A DNA stretch of 64,000 nucleotides, from positions 1-64,000 of the forward strand of contig JAQXVT010000038.1 of NCBI GenBank assembly GCA_029225065.1, read 5' to 3'. Below, in pieces: positions 51,553 to 59,752 of the stretch (its first letter is position 1; every line of letters begins with the position of its first letter). This DNA is from Lachnospiraceae bacterium. GTDB lineage: Bacteria > Bacillota > Clostridia > Lachnospirales > Lachnospiraceae. The notes below the pieces were generated by a model that was not told the origin of the DNA, searched no databases, and worked only from the letters and a program-made list of their open reading frames with translations. Made by a program: the position numbers and the translations under genes.

Positions 51553-52512
51553 ATGCAAATAGCAACAGTAGTGATTCCGAACCTGAACGGAAAAAAATAT
51601 CTGAAGGACTGTCTGAATGCGCTTCGTGCGCAGAGCAGGCAGGATTTTTCGGTTATTTTGATTGACAACGGTTCGACGGACGGCAGTGCGGAATTTGTCA
51701 GGGAAACGTATCCGGAGGTGACCGTGAAGCGCTTTGAGGAAAACCGCGGATTTTGCGGGGCTGTCAACGAAGGAATCCGGATGACGAAAACGAAGTACGT
51801 AGTGCTTCTGAATAATGATACGATTGTCTATCCGGCATTTTTGGAAGAACTTGTAAGTGCAATGGAACACGAAACGAATTGTTTTGCGGGGAGCTCGCGC
51901 ATGGTCCAGATGCAGGACTCATCAAAAATGGATAACTGCGGCGATTTTTACTGCGCGCTTGGCTGGGCATTTACACCGGCAAAGGGCAAAAGTGCCGTTT
52001 TGTATGATCGCGGCCGTGAGGTATTTTCGGCCTGTGCGGGTGCGGCAATCTATCTGCGGCGGGTGTTTGATGAAATAGGTTTGTTTGATGAAGCACATTT
52101 TGCGTATCTGGAGGATGTGGATGTCTGCTGGCGGGCCAGAATCGCCGGGTATCGGAATCTCTATGTGCCGGATGCAATTGTGCGTCATGTCGGAAGTGCG
52201 ACAAGCGGTTCCGTCTACAATGAGTTCAAGGTTCGTCATTCTTCGCGCAACAGTATTTACCTGATTTACAAAAATATGCCGCTCTTACAGATTGTCCTGA
52301 ATCTGCCGTTTTTGATTGTGGGATTTGCGGTGAAATTTTTGTTTTTTGTATCGAAAGGTCTGGGCGGTACGTACGCGAGAGGGCTGATTCGCGGTGTGAA
52401 GATGTGCAGCCGGGACAGGAAAGTGCGGTTTCATTGGAAAAATCTGCGAAATTACGCAAAAATACAGCTGGAGCTGTGGCTGAATCTGATCCGTAGGGTG
52501 AAAGATTTCTGA
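51553..52512 (+). CDS. Single-domain GT2 glycosyltransferase (WbbL/rhamnosyltransferase-like)
   Basis: This 319-residue GT2 enzyme opens with IATVVIPNLNGKKYLKDCL, has the acidic motif LLNNDTIVYP and later YLEDVDVCWRARIAGYR, and ends in an amphipathic and hydrophobic tail (about 235-265) that may hold it at the membrane. This type includes rhamnosyltransferases that add early linkage sugars to undecaprenyl-PP-sugar. A role just after the initiating enzyme encoded next to it is likely. It begins 6 bp after the previous stop, and the sequence GTTGAGCGGAT gives only a modest ribosome binding site. Confidence 0.87.
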   Translation: MQIATVVIPNLNGKKYLKDCLNALRAQSRQDFSVILIDNGSTDGSAEFVRETYPEVTVKRFEENRGFCGAVNEGIRMTKTKYVVLLNNDTIVYPAFLEELVSAMEHETNCFAGSSRMVQMQDSSKMDNCGDFYCALGWAFTPAKGKSAVLYDRGREVFSACAGAAIYLRRVFDEIGLFDEAHFAYLEDVDVCWRARIAGYRNLYVPDAIVRHVGSATSGSVYNEFKVRHSSRNSIYLIYKNMPLLQIVLNLPFLIVGFAVKFLFFVSKGLGGTYARGLIRGVKMCSRDRKVRFHWKNLRNYAKIQLELWLNLIRRVKDF

Positions 52513-52556
52513 CGTAGTGAGAGACTGCGAGAAGTCCGCAGCGAGAGGTGAGTCGA

Positions 52557-53957
52557 TTGATAAAAGATAATCAGAAACATTTTAACAGGCTGCAGGTGGC
52601 ACTGGATGCCTGCGTGATTATTGTATCCTATCTTATTTCATGGTATGCGATGCTGCGCAGCGTCGAGGGGAAAGAGATCGGTGTTCTGCCGCCGGAATTT
52701 TATATGATGGTACTTGTCATTCTGGTACCATTTTTTTTGCTGCTCAATTATGCGTGCGGTCTGTATACACCAAAACGGGTGCAGGGACGGCGCCTGGAAG
52801 GCAGCAATATTGTAAAGGCGAATGTGATCGGTGGGCTCGCCATGATGGCAGCCTACTTTATGCTGCGTCTGCCGGACGTGTCACGTCTGCAGATTGGATT
52901 GTTTCTGGCTCTGAACGTGGTACTGACGTTTGTGGAACGGAATATTGTACGCATGGTTCTGCGAAATATGCGCCGGATGGGATTGAATCTGAAGCATATT
53001 TTACTGGTGGGTTACAGCCGTGCGGCCGAGGAGTATATTGACCGTATCACTCAGAATCCGCAGTGGGGCTACAATGTGATGGGGATTCTTGATGACAGTA
53101 TGCCGAAGGGAACCACATACAAAAATATTGAAGTGATTGGCAGAACGGATACTTTAAATGAACTTCTGGAAGACAATCATCCGGATGAGATCGCGATCAC
53201 GCTTGGTCTGCCGGAGTATTACAAGCTGGAACGGATTGTGGCGATGTGCGAAAAAGAAGGGGTGCACACAAAATTTATTCCGGATTACAGCAAGATTATT
53301 CCAACGCAACCTTATACGGAGGATTTGCTTGGTCTGGCGGTCATCAATATTCGTCATGTACCGCTTTCCAATACGTTCAATATGATGATGAAGCGGGCGA
53401 TGGATATTGCCGGTTCGATCATCTGTATTATTTTATTTTCACCGGTAATGCTTGTGACGGCACTGCTTGTAAAGGTAACGTCAAAGGGGCCTCTGATTTT
53501 TACGCAGGAGCGCGTGGGACTGCATAACCGGCCGTTTCGGATGTATAAATTCCGATCGATGGAGGTACAGGCGAAGAGCGAGGAAAAGAAAGGCTGGACG
53601 GTCAAAAATGATCCGCGTGTCACGCCGGTGGGACGCTTTATCCGAATGACAAGCATCGATGAACTGCCGCAGCTTTTTAATGTTTTAAAAGGAGATATGA
53701 GCCTGGTTGGTCCGAGACCGGAGCGGCCGCAGTTTGTGGAAAAATTTCGGGAAGAGATTCCGCGCTATATGGTCAAGCATCAGGTACGGCCGGGGATGAC
53801 CGGATGGGCGCAGATAAATGGTTACAGGGGAAATACTTCGATTCGCAAAAGGATCGAGTACGATCTTTACTATATTGAAAACTGGACCTTTGGACTGGAT
53901 ATTAAAATTTTGTTTTTAACGGTGTTTAAGGGATTTGTAAATAAAAATGCGTATTAA
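52557..53957 (+). CDS. Polyprenyl-phosphate sugar phosphotransferase (WcaJ/EpsE-like)
   Basis: This 466-residue initiating enzyme has four N-terminal membrane segments (about 15-120), a central nucleotide-binding-like domain (ILLVGYSRAAEEYIDRI) and a C-terminal bacterial sugar transferase domain. That domain starts at KRAMDIAGSIICIILFSPV and has FTQERVGL, YKFRSM, SIDELPQLFNVLKGDMSLVG, PRPERP and GMTGWAQINGYRG. It transfers a sugar-1-phosphate, typically glucose or galactose, to undecaprenyl phosphate. I favour TTG 52557, because GAGAGGTGAG lies just before it, over GTG 52548. It makes the lipid primer for this cluster. Confidence 0.9.
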   Translation: MIKDNQKHFNRLQVALDACVIIVSYLISWYAMLRSVEGKEIGVLPPEFYMMVLVILVPFFLLLNYACGLYTPKRVQGRRLEGSNIVKANVIGGLAMMAAYFMLRLPDVSRLQIGLFLALNVVLTFVERNIVRMVLRNMRRMGLNLKHILLVGYSRAAEEYIDRITQNPQWGYNVMGILDDSMPKGTTYKNIEVIGRTDTLNELLEDNHPDEIAITLGLPEYYKLERIVAMCEKEGVHTKFIPDYSKIIPTQPYTEDLLGLAVINIRHVPLSNTFNMMMKRAMDIAGSIICIILFSPVMLVTALLVKVTSKGPLIFTQERVGLHNRPFRMYKFRSMEVQAKSEEKKGWTVKNDPRVTPVGRFIRMTSIDELPQLFNVLKGDMSLVGPRPERPQFVEKFREEIPRYMVKHQVRPGMTGWAQINGYRGNTSIRKRIEYDLYYIENWTFGLDIKILFLTVFKGFVNKNAY

Positions 53958-54035
53958 TTAAGTCAGGCGGAGAAGTGAATTGCGAAGCTTTGGCTTGTCG
54001 GACAGCCGCGATGGCGGCAGAAAGGGGAAGCGAGG

Positions 54036-55322
54036 ATGGGAGACAACAGGGAAGAAAATCGGGGAAGAAATGTGAATCGCCAGAGTCAGAAGGGGACGGC
54101 GCGCCGGGCGCTTACGCCGGAAGAAGAGCAGGCGTACTATCAGAATCGTCAGGGCGGCTATTATCAGGGCGGCCAGGGAGGCCCGCAGGGCGGCTATTAT
54201 CAGGGCGGCTATTATCAGGGCGGCCAGGGAGGCCCGCAGGGCGGCTATTATCAGGGCGGCCAGGGCGGTCCGCAGGGCTACTATGAAGATTCGGATGACG
54301 GAAAAAAGAGCCGTAAAAAGAAAAAGAAGAAAAAGCACAGAAAGCTGATTTTTGCAATTGAGATCATTGTCCTTTTGATTCTGGCAGTCGGACTGTTCGG
54401 TGCGGCACAGCTTGGACGGATGGGTCGAATCAAGCTGAAGGATATCGTTGTGAATACAGGCCTGACCAGCAAAAAAGGTTATCTGAATCTGGCTCTGTTC
54501 GGAGTAGATTCACGAGATGGTGAACTTGACGGCGGTACAAACAGCGATACAATCATGGTCTGCAGCATCAATCAGAAGAACGGCGAGATCAAGCTGGTAT
54601 CTGTTTACCGTGATACGTATCTGGATGTGAATGACGGTTCTTATTCGAAAGCAAACTCCGCATACGCAGGCGGAGGACCGGAACGCGCCATCAACATGCT
54701 GAATAAAAATCTGGATCTGGATATCACGGATTTCGCGACCGTTGATTTCAGTGCCGTGATCGAGGCGGTCGATCTGCTCGGCGGAATTGACATTGAGCTG
54801 ACAGATGAGGAAGTAAAATGGCTGAATGCTTACCTGATTGAGACTTCTCAGGTCACTGGTGTTTCCTATGAAAATGTGCAGGCCTCCGGAGTGCAGCATT
54901 TAAGCGGTATTCAGGCAATGGCTTTCTGCCGAATCCGTTATACGGAAGGCTGGGATTATAAACGTACCGAGCGTCAGAGACAGGTACTTGAAAAGATTTT
55001 TGAAGGAGCAAAGAGTCAGGGCATCACGACGCTTGTAAGCATGATTACGACGATGATGCCGTACATCAAGACAAGCCTGAGCAATACTGAGATTATTGCG
55101 CTGGCTGCAGATATCGGAAAATACACGATTGCAGGAACAGAAGGCTTCCCATATGATAAAGTGGCGGCTGATGTGGATGCGGGTGACTGTGTTGTGCCGG
55201 TTAATCTGGCTGCAAACGTAAAGCAGCTTCATGAGTATCTGTTTGGAGATACGGAGTATACTGTTTCGGATACGGTACAGCAGATCAGCAATCAGATTAT
55301 TAACAACACAGGAATTCAGTAA
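54036..55322 (+). CDS. LytR-CpsA-Psr (LCP) glycopolymer ligase with repeat-rich N-terminus
   Basis: This 428-residue LCP protein has a cytoplasmic N-terminus (1-102) made of GGYYQGGQGGPQ-like repeats (39-83) and a Lys-rich stretch before a transmembrane segment at about 104-125. The extracellular LCP domain (about 150-330) has the pyrophosphate-binding pattern FGVDSRDGELDGGTNSDTIM and SVYRDTYLDV, plus the later FCRIRYTEGWDYKRTERQRQ. LCP enzymes move glycopolymers from undecaprenyl pyrophosphate to peptidoglycan. This supports wall attachment of the cluster's product. The ATG at 54036 follows GGGGAAGCGAGG. Confidence 0.92.
   Translation: MGDNREENRGRNVNRQSQKGTARRALTPEEEQAYYQNRQGGYYQGGQGGPQGGYYQGGYYQGGQGGPQGGYYQGGQGGPQGYYEDSDDGKKSRKKKKKKKHRKLIFAIEIIVLLILAVGLFGAAQLGRMGRIKLKDIVVNTGLTSKKGYLNLALFGVDSRDGELDGGTNSDTIMVCSINQKNGEIKLVSVYRDTYLDVNDGSYSKANSAYAGGGPERAINMLNKNLDLDITDFATVDFSAVIEAVDLLGGIDIELTDEEVKWLNAYLIETSQVTGVSYENVQASGVQHLSGIQAMAFCRIRYTEGWDYKRTERQRQVLEKIFEGAKSQGITTLVSMITTMMPYIKTSLSNTEIIALAADIGKYTIAGTEGFPYDKVAADVDAGDCVVPVNLAANVKQLHEYLFGDTEYTVSDTVQQISNQIINNTGIQ
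54153..54285 (+). repeat. In-gene repeats encoding GGYYQGGQGGPQ
   Basis: Near-identical 30-36 bp units, about four in number with one partial, encode the Gly/Gln/Tyr-rich cytoplasmic tail of the LCP protein. All stay in frame. The near-identical DNA suggests recent expansion and likely variation in copy number. Confidence 0.85.
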
Positions 55323-55352
55323 ACGAACTGCAAGAATTTTGGAGAAATGCAG

Positions 55353-56474
55353 ATGAACATGCAGAAAAATACACCGGAGATCGATGTTGTCATTCCGGTT
55401 TATCGTCCGGACGAGCGGCTGCGCCGCCTGCTGCTGCTTTTAAAGCAGCAGACGGTGAGTCCAGCCCGGATTCTCCTGGTCAATACCGAGGAGGCACTGT
55501 TTGATCCGACGGTAACAGACGGTATCGATGGCGTGGAAGTAATACACATCAGAAAAAGTGAATTTGATCATGGCGGAACGCGGCATATGGCAGCTTGCAG
55601 GCTGCAGGGCGCGTTTTTGCTGTTTCTTACACAGGATGCGGTGCCGGCCGATACGCATCTGATCGAGGAGCTGTATCGAATGATTGAGACGCCGCTGCCG
55701 GAGAAATTAGCGGAAAGCCTGCGGAAGCGGGCGATGGAAGCACGATTGCACACCGATCAGACCGAAAAAGAAATACAAAAGTGTCCACATAATAAGAAGA
55801 AAAAGATGTCAGGGGACAGAACAGAAAAAAGCAGTGAGTCAGAAGAAGGCAGGAAGAACACCTTTGAAGATGCAGGCAAAATCTGCGTCACCTACGCGTG
55901 TCAGCTCCCGGCGCCGGACTGTGGAGAACTCGAGCGTTTTACGAGAAGCTTCAACTACGGAAATGAAAACCGCATTAAGACGGTTGACGATTTACAGGAA
56001 CTTGGAATCAAGACATTTTTCTGCTCGGATGTCTGCGCGATGTACCGCAGAAGCAGCTATGAGCAGCTCGGCGGTTTTGTGCGCCGCGCGATTTTCAATG
56101 AGGATATGATTTTTGCGTCCAAAGTTATCCGAAATTTCGGCGCGGTCGGCTACTGCGCGCAGGCGAAGGTCATCCACTCGCACAACTACAGCGGAAGGCA
56201 GCAGTTTCACCGCAATTTTGATCTCGGTGTTTCACAGGCCGAGCATCCGGAGGTCTTTGCGACAGTACGTTCTGAGAGCGAAGGCATTAAGATGGTAAAG
56301 CAGAGTGCAGTGTATTTCTGGAAAAAAGGAAAGGGCTGCCTGATCCCGAAGCTGATCTGGCAGAGCGGCTGCAAATATCTGGGCTACCGGCTCGGAAAGA
56401 AGTATCAGAAGCTGCCGATGTGGCTGGTGAAGCGGTGCACGATGAGCCCGGGATACTGGGAGCAGGGAGAATAA
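55353..56474 (+). CDS. RgpB-like GT2 rhamnosyltransferase with inserted loop
   Basis: This 373-residue GT2 enzyme resembles rhamnosyltransferases of the RgpB type: DVVIPVYRPDERLRRLL, EFDHGGTRHMAA, FLTQDAVPAD, then ERFTRSFNYGNENR, FFCSDVCAMYRR, FNEDMIFASK and IHSHNYSGRQQFHRNFDLG. A charged segment of about 65 residues (112-176, with KKKKMSGDRTEKSSESEEGR) interrupts the fold between the QDAVP motif and the next strand, where relatives that I know run straight on. The ATG at 55353 is eight bases after GGAG; the one at 55347 is too close. It is the last gene of the cluster. Confidence 0.83.
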   Translation: MNMQKNTPEIDVVIPVYRPDERLRRLLLLLKQQTVSPARILLVNTEEALFDPTVTDGIDGVEVIHIRKSEFDHGGTRHMAACRLQGAFLLFLTQDAVPADTHLIEELYRMIETPLPEKLAESLRKRAMEARLHTDQTEKEIQKCPHNKKKKMSGDRTEKSSESEEGRKNTFEDAGKICVTYACQLPAPDCGELERFTRSFNYGNENRIKTVDDLQELGIKTFFCSDVCAMYRRSSYEQLGGFVRRAIFNEDMIFASKVIRNFGAVGYCAQAKVIHSHNYSGRQQFHRNFDLGVSQAEHPEVFATVRSESEGIKMVKQSAVYFWKKGKGCLIPKLIWQSGCKYLGYRLGKKYQKLPMWLVKRCTMSPGYWEQGE

Positions 56475-56482
56475 ATAGAACC

Positions 56483-56513
56483 AAAGCAGAAGGACTGCGA
56501 ATATTTGTTTTAT
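56483..56513. repeat. Degenerate palindromic repeat copy
   Basis: AAAGCAGA, then TGCGAAT and ATTTGTTTT: a decayed member of the AAAGCGGAT family with a small insertion, 9 bp after the last gene of the glycan cluster. Confidence 0.4.
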
Positions 56514-56602
56514 GCACAGGCGTGTGAAATCATGCTGCTGTGATGTGGATAACTTCCGGGCCGGAAGGCTATACGGTGGATAGAAGAAGGGAAAAGAGCA
56601 GA

Positions 56603-58348
56603 ATGGAAGAAACAAAGGACAGAACAGATACGACAGAGAACGAAAAAAAGACAGTTTCACAGGAAAATGACGGGCAGAAAAACCGCAGCTCAAAAAAGAG
56701 TGAGCACTACTGTGCGATGTGCGGCCGTCCGGAAAGTACTACAGGAAAAATGGTGGAAATGCCGAATCATATGTATGTGTGCCCGGATTGTATGCAGCGG
56801 ACCTTTGATATGATGCAGTCCTCGGGCTTTCCATATCAGAACATGATGAATGTGACGAACATGGAAGAACTGATGAATCTTCTGAATCAGATGGGGATTC
56901 CGGGCATCACGCTTGAGGTGACGCCGGAGCAGGTGGAGGCACCGAAAAAGGAATCCGGAAAAAAGACGGAGAAAGCGACGGAAAAAACAGAGCAGAAAGC
57001 TGCACAGACAGATGAAAAAGCGGCACCGCAGGAAGCGGAGGAGACCGTCGAAGATCCGGAGGTGATCGACGAAAAGAGCAGTACAAAGCGAAACGGATTT
57101 CGGATGCCGAACATCGGCATGATCAACCTCGGCGATATTTTTGGCATGATGCCGAATCAGCAGCGACTGAAAAAGAAAAAGCCGAAGGAAGAAGCCGAGC
57201 CGAAAAAAGAGTTTGACATTCGATCAATTCCGGCACCGCACAAGATCAAGGCGAGTCTCGATGATTATGTGATCGGGCAGGAGCACGCCAAAAAAGTGAT
57301 TTCTGTGGCGGTCTACAATCACTATAAGCGGATCGCGGCAGATGACAGCGATGGAGTGGAGATCGAGAAATCCAACATGCTGATGATTGGACCGACCGGA
57401 AGCGGCAAAACGTATCTGGTCAAGACACTGGCAAAGCTGCTCGATGTGCCGCTTGCAATTGCGGATGCGACGTCCTTAACGGAGGCGGGCTACATCGGAG
57501 ATGATATTGAGAGTGTGATCTCGAGACTGCTCGCGGCGGCGGACAACGATGTTGACCGGGCAGAGCAGGGAATTGTGTTTATCGATGAGATTGACAAGAT
57601 CGCGAAAAAGAAAAATGCGACGCAGCGCGACGTCAGCGGAGAATCGGTTCAGCAGGGGATGCTGAAGCTCCTTGAGGGCGCGGAGGTCGAAGTACCGGTC
57701 GGAGCGACCAACAAAAACGCGATGGTGCCGATGGCAACGGTGAACACAAAAAACATTCTCTTTATCTGCGGCGGAGCATTTCCGGGGCTGGAGGATATCA
57801 TCAAGGAGCGTCTGAACCGTCAGGCGTCGATTGGTTTTCTTTCTGATCTGAAGGATAAATACGATAACGATCCGGATCTGCTTGCAAAGGTGACGGTTGA
57901 TGATATTCGAAGCTACGGCATGATCCCGGAGTTTATCGGAAGACTTCCGATTATTTTTACCCTGCAGGGGCTGACGAAGGAGTCTCTGGTGCGGATCTTA
58001 AAGGAGCCGAAAAATGCGATTATCCGCCAGTATCAGAAGCTGCTTGCAGTTGACGAGGTTTCGCTTACGTTTGATGACGGAGCGCTGGAAGCAATCGCAG
58101 AGCGTGCACTGGAGAAGAAGACCGGAGCGCGTGCACTGCGGGCGATCATCGAGGAGTTCATGCTGGATATCATGTATGAGATCCCGAAGGACGACAACAT
58201 CGGAAGCGTGGAGATCACACGGGCCTACATCGAAAAGACCGGAGGACCGGTCATCTCGATGCGCATGGCAGGCCATCTGGCGGATCAGAATGCGGAAAAA
58301 TGCGCAGAAAGTGCTTCTGAAAGCGAAAAACATCAGGCAAACAATTGA
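56603..58348 (+). CDS. ClpX-like AAA+ unfoldase with long linker
   Basis: This 581-residue protein, against about 420 for typical ClpX, has an N-terminal zinc-binding domain with CAMC and CPDC (Cys 37, 40, 60, 63) and an unusually long linker (about 68-205) rich in Glu, Lys and Ala. The AAA+ module has Walker A GPTGSGKT (263-270), GYIGDDIESVI, Walker B FIDEID (326-331), an IGF tripeptide (410-412) at the ClpP-docking loop, EFIGRLP (443-449) and sensor II GAR (508-510). Adaptor or substrate binding through the N-domain and ClpP docking are both plausible. The ATG at 56603 is preferred over one at 56540, which lacks a ribosome site. It lies directly before rpoD. A canonical clpX may exist elsewhere. 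Confidence 0.85.
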   Translation: MEETKDRTDTTENEKKTVSQENDGQKNRSSKKSEHYCAMCGRPESTTGKMVEMPNHMYVCPDCMQRTFDMMQSSGFPYQNMMNVTNMEELMNLLNQMGIPGITLEVTPEQVEAPKKESGKKTEKATEKTEQKAAQTDEKAAPQEAEETVEDPEVIDEKSSTKRNGFRMPNIGMINLGDIFGMMPNQQRLKKKKPKEEAEPKKEFDIRSIPAPHKIKASLDDYVIGQEHAKKVISVAVYNHYKRIAADDSDGVEIEKSNMLMIGPTGSGKTYLVKTLAKLLDVPLAIADATSLTEAGYIGDDIESVISRLLAAADNDVDRAEQGIVFIDEIDKIAKKKNATQRDVSGESVQQGMLKLLEGAEVEVPVGATNKNAMVPMATVNTKNILFICGGAFPGLEDIIKERLNRQASIGFLSDLKDKYDNDPDLLAKVTVDDIRSYGMIPEFIGRLPIIFTLQGLTKESLVRILKEPKNAIIRQYQKLLAVDEVSLTFDDGALEAIAERALEKKTGARALRAIIEEFMLDIMYEIPKDDNIGSVEITRAYIEKTGGPVISMRMAGHLADQNAEKCAESASESEKHQANN

Positions 58349-58373
58349 CAGGTATCGACAAAAATGTTATGTT
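58345..58373 (+). promoter_or_regulatory. SigA promoter of rpoD
   Basis: Consensus TTGACA (58345-58350), 17-bp spacer, TATGTT (58368-58373). The -35 overlaps the stop codon of the ClpX-like gene, so the sigma gene has its own start besides any read-through. Confidence 0.75.
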
Positions 58374-58409
58374 AGAGTGTAATGATAAAAATGAGGAGAG
58401 AGTGCATTC

Positions 58410-59540
58410 ATGAATGAAGTACAGGAGCAGTTTTTAAAGACTCTGGAAAGTCTGAAAGCGTCGGCCAAGGCAAAGAAGAATACATTGGAATACGATGAGA
58501 TTCTGAATGCGTTTAACGGCATTGAGCTGACGGAAGACAAAATGGACATGATCCTTGAGTACCTGGAGAAGAATCACATCGATATTCTGCAGGGAAAATC
58601 TCCCGAGGATGTACCGGATGACGACTTATTGCTTGAGTCAGAAGAAGATATTCTGCTGTCAGACAATGAGGAGATCGGACTGATCAGTGATGTGGACATC
58701 CTGGAAGGTGTCAGTACCGAGGATCCGGTAAGAATGTACCTGAAAGAGATCGGCAATGTACCGCTGCTGTCCGGTGAGGAAGAGGTTGAGCTGGCCAAAA
58801 GAGTAGAGCAGGGCGATGAAGAAGCCAAGAAGAAACTGACCGAAGCGAACCTCCGACTGGTAGTAAGTATTGCCAAGAAGTACGTAGGAAGAGGCATGCC
58901 GTTTCTGGATCTGATCCAGGAGGGCAACATGGGTCTGATGAAGGCCGTAGACAAGTTTGACTATACAAAAGGTTATAAGTTCAGTACGTATGCGACATGG
59001 TGGATCCGTCAGGCGATCACCCGCGGTATCGCTGATACAGGACGGACGATCCGTGTGCCGGTGCACATGGTCGAGACAATCAACAAGACGCTGCGTATGA
59101 CGCGTACCCTGCTGCAGGAGCTCGGCCGTGAGCCGACCCCGGAGGAGGTAGCGGCACGGCTGAATGTGCCGGTCGCAAGAGTGCGCGAGGTACTGAAGAT
59201 TTCCAGAGATCCGGTATCTCTGGATACGCCGATCGGTGAGGAGGACGATTCTCATCTGGGCGATTTCATCGAGGACGACACCGCACTGTCGCCGTCCGAT
59301 TCCGCGGCATTTTCGATGCTGCGCGAAGAACTCAAATCTGCGCTTGAGTCTCTGACTGACCGTGAGCGCCAGGTCATCGAGCTTCGTTTCGGACTGCTCG
59401 ACGGCAGGGCACGTACCCTCGAGGAGGTTGGCAAAGAGTTCAACGTCACGCGTGAGCGTATCCGCCAGATCGAGGCGAAGGCACTGCGCAAGCTGCGCCA
59501 CCCGTCGAGAAGCAAGAGACTGAAGGATTTCCTGACGTGA
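58410..59540 (+). CDS. rpoD: RNA polymerase primary sigma factor (SigA/RpoD)
   Basis: This 376-residue principal sigma factor has a short acidic N-terminal region 1.1 (1-95) and region 1.2 ([20 protein letters not shown]). Region 2 follows ([53 protein letters not shown], which recognises the -10). Then come region 3, and region 4 with the -35 helix-turn-helix ([20 protein letters not shown]). It directs most housekeeping transcription, and the many TTGACA/TATAAT-like promoters in this window fit it. GAGGAGAGAGTGCATTC precedes the ATG. dnaG, its usual neighbour, is not here. Confidence 0.96.
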   Translation: MNEVQEQFLKTLESLKASAKAKKNTLEYDEILNAFNGIELTEDKMDMILEYLEKNHIDILQGKSPEDVPDDDLLLESEEDILLSDNEEIGLISDVDILEGVSTEDPVRMYLKEIGNVPLLSGEEEVELAKRVEQGDEEAKKKLTEANLRLVVSIAKKYVGRGMPFLDLIQEGNMGLMKAVDKFDYTKGYKFSTYATWWIRQAITRGIADTGRTIRVPVHMVETINKTLRMTRTLLQELGREPTPEEVAARLNVPVARVREVLKISRDPVSLDTPIGEEDDSHLGDFIEDDTALSPSDSAAFSMLREELKSALESLTDRERQVIELRFGLLDGRARTLEEVGKEFNVTRERIRQIEAKALRKLRHPSRSKRLKDFLT

Positions 59541-59555
59541 CAGGAAAGACATAGG

Positions 59556-59585
59556 AAAAGCTCTGGACAGATCCGGAGCTTTTTG
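59556..59585 (+). terminator. Terminator of rpoD
   Basis: AAAAGCTCTGG (59556-59566) pairs with CCGGAGCTTTT (59573-59583) with one G-U pair and a 6-nt loop, then TG. Confidence 0.8.
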
Positions 59586-59613
59586 TTACAATCAGAAACG
59601 AAGATGTGATAAA

Positions 59614-59646
59614 GGAGTGACGTCAGTTGGCGTCACTCCTTTTTTT
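59614..59646 (+). terminator. Second terminator after rpoD
   Basis: GGAGTGACG (59614-59622) pairs perfectly with CGTCACTCC (59631-59639), followed by seven T. Two terminators in a row ensure isolation from the next gene. Confidence 0.85.
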
Positions 59647-59654
59647 AACAGAGT

Positions 59655-59692
59655 CAGGGAAGTTCCCACATCAGTGGGAGGATGCCTTATGG
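59655..59692. repeat. Solitary relative of the 46-bp array unit
   Basis: CCCAC/GTGGG with GTGGGAGGAT and CCTTATG, as in the array at 24.85 kb. It lies between the rpoD terminators and the transporter gene. Confidence 0.65.
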
Positions 59693-59706
59693 TTCTATAG
59701 GTAGCG

Positions 59707-59729
59707 AAGCGGATTGTAAAGATCCGCTT
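59707..59729. repeat. Small palindromic repeat copy
   Basis: AAGCGGAT, TGTAAAG loop, ATCCGCTT, then TGA: perfect 8-bp arms, 24 bp before the transporter start. Confidence 0.8.
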
Positions 59730-59752
59730 TGACAGCTGTGAAGGAGGTACTT

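Noticed and set aside
54153-54285. CRISPR-like or intergenic repeats
   Set aside because: The repeats are in frame and encode the N-terminal tail of the LCP protein.
58659-59552. 297-residue minus-strand open frame opposite rpoD
   Set aside because: Pure antisense of highly conserved sigma regions, with no ribosome site.
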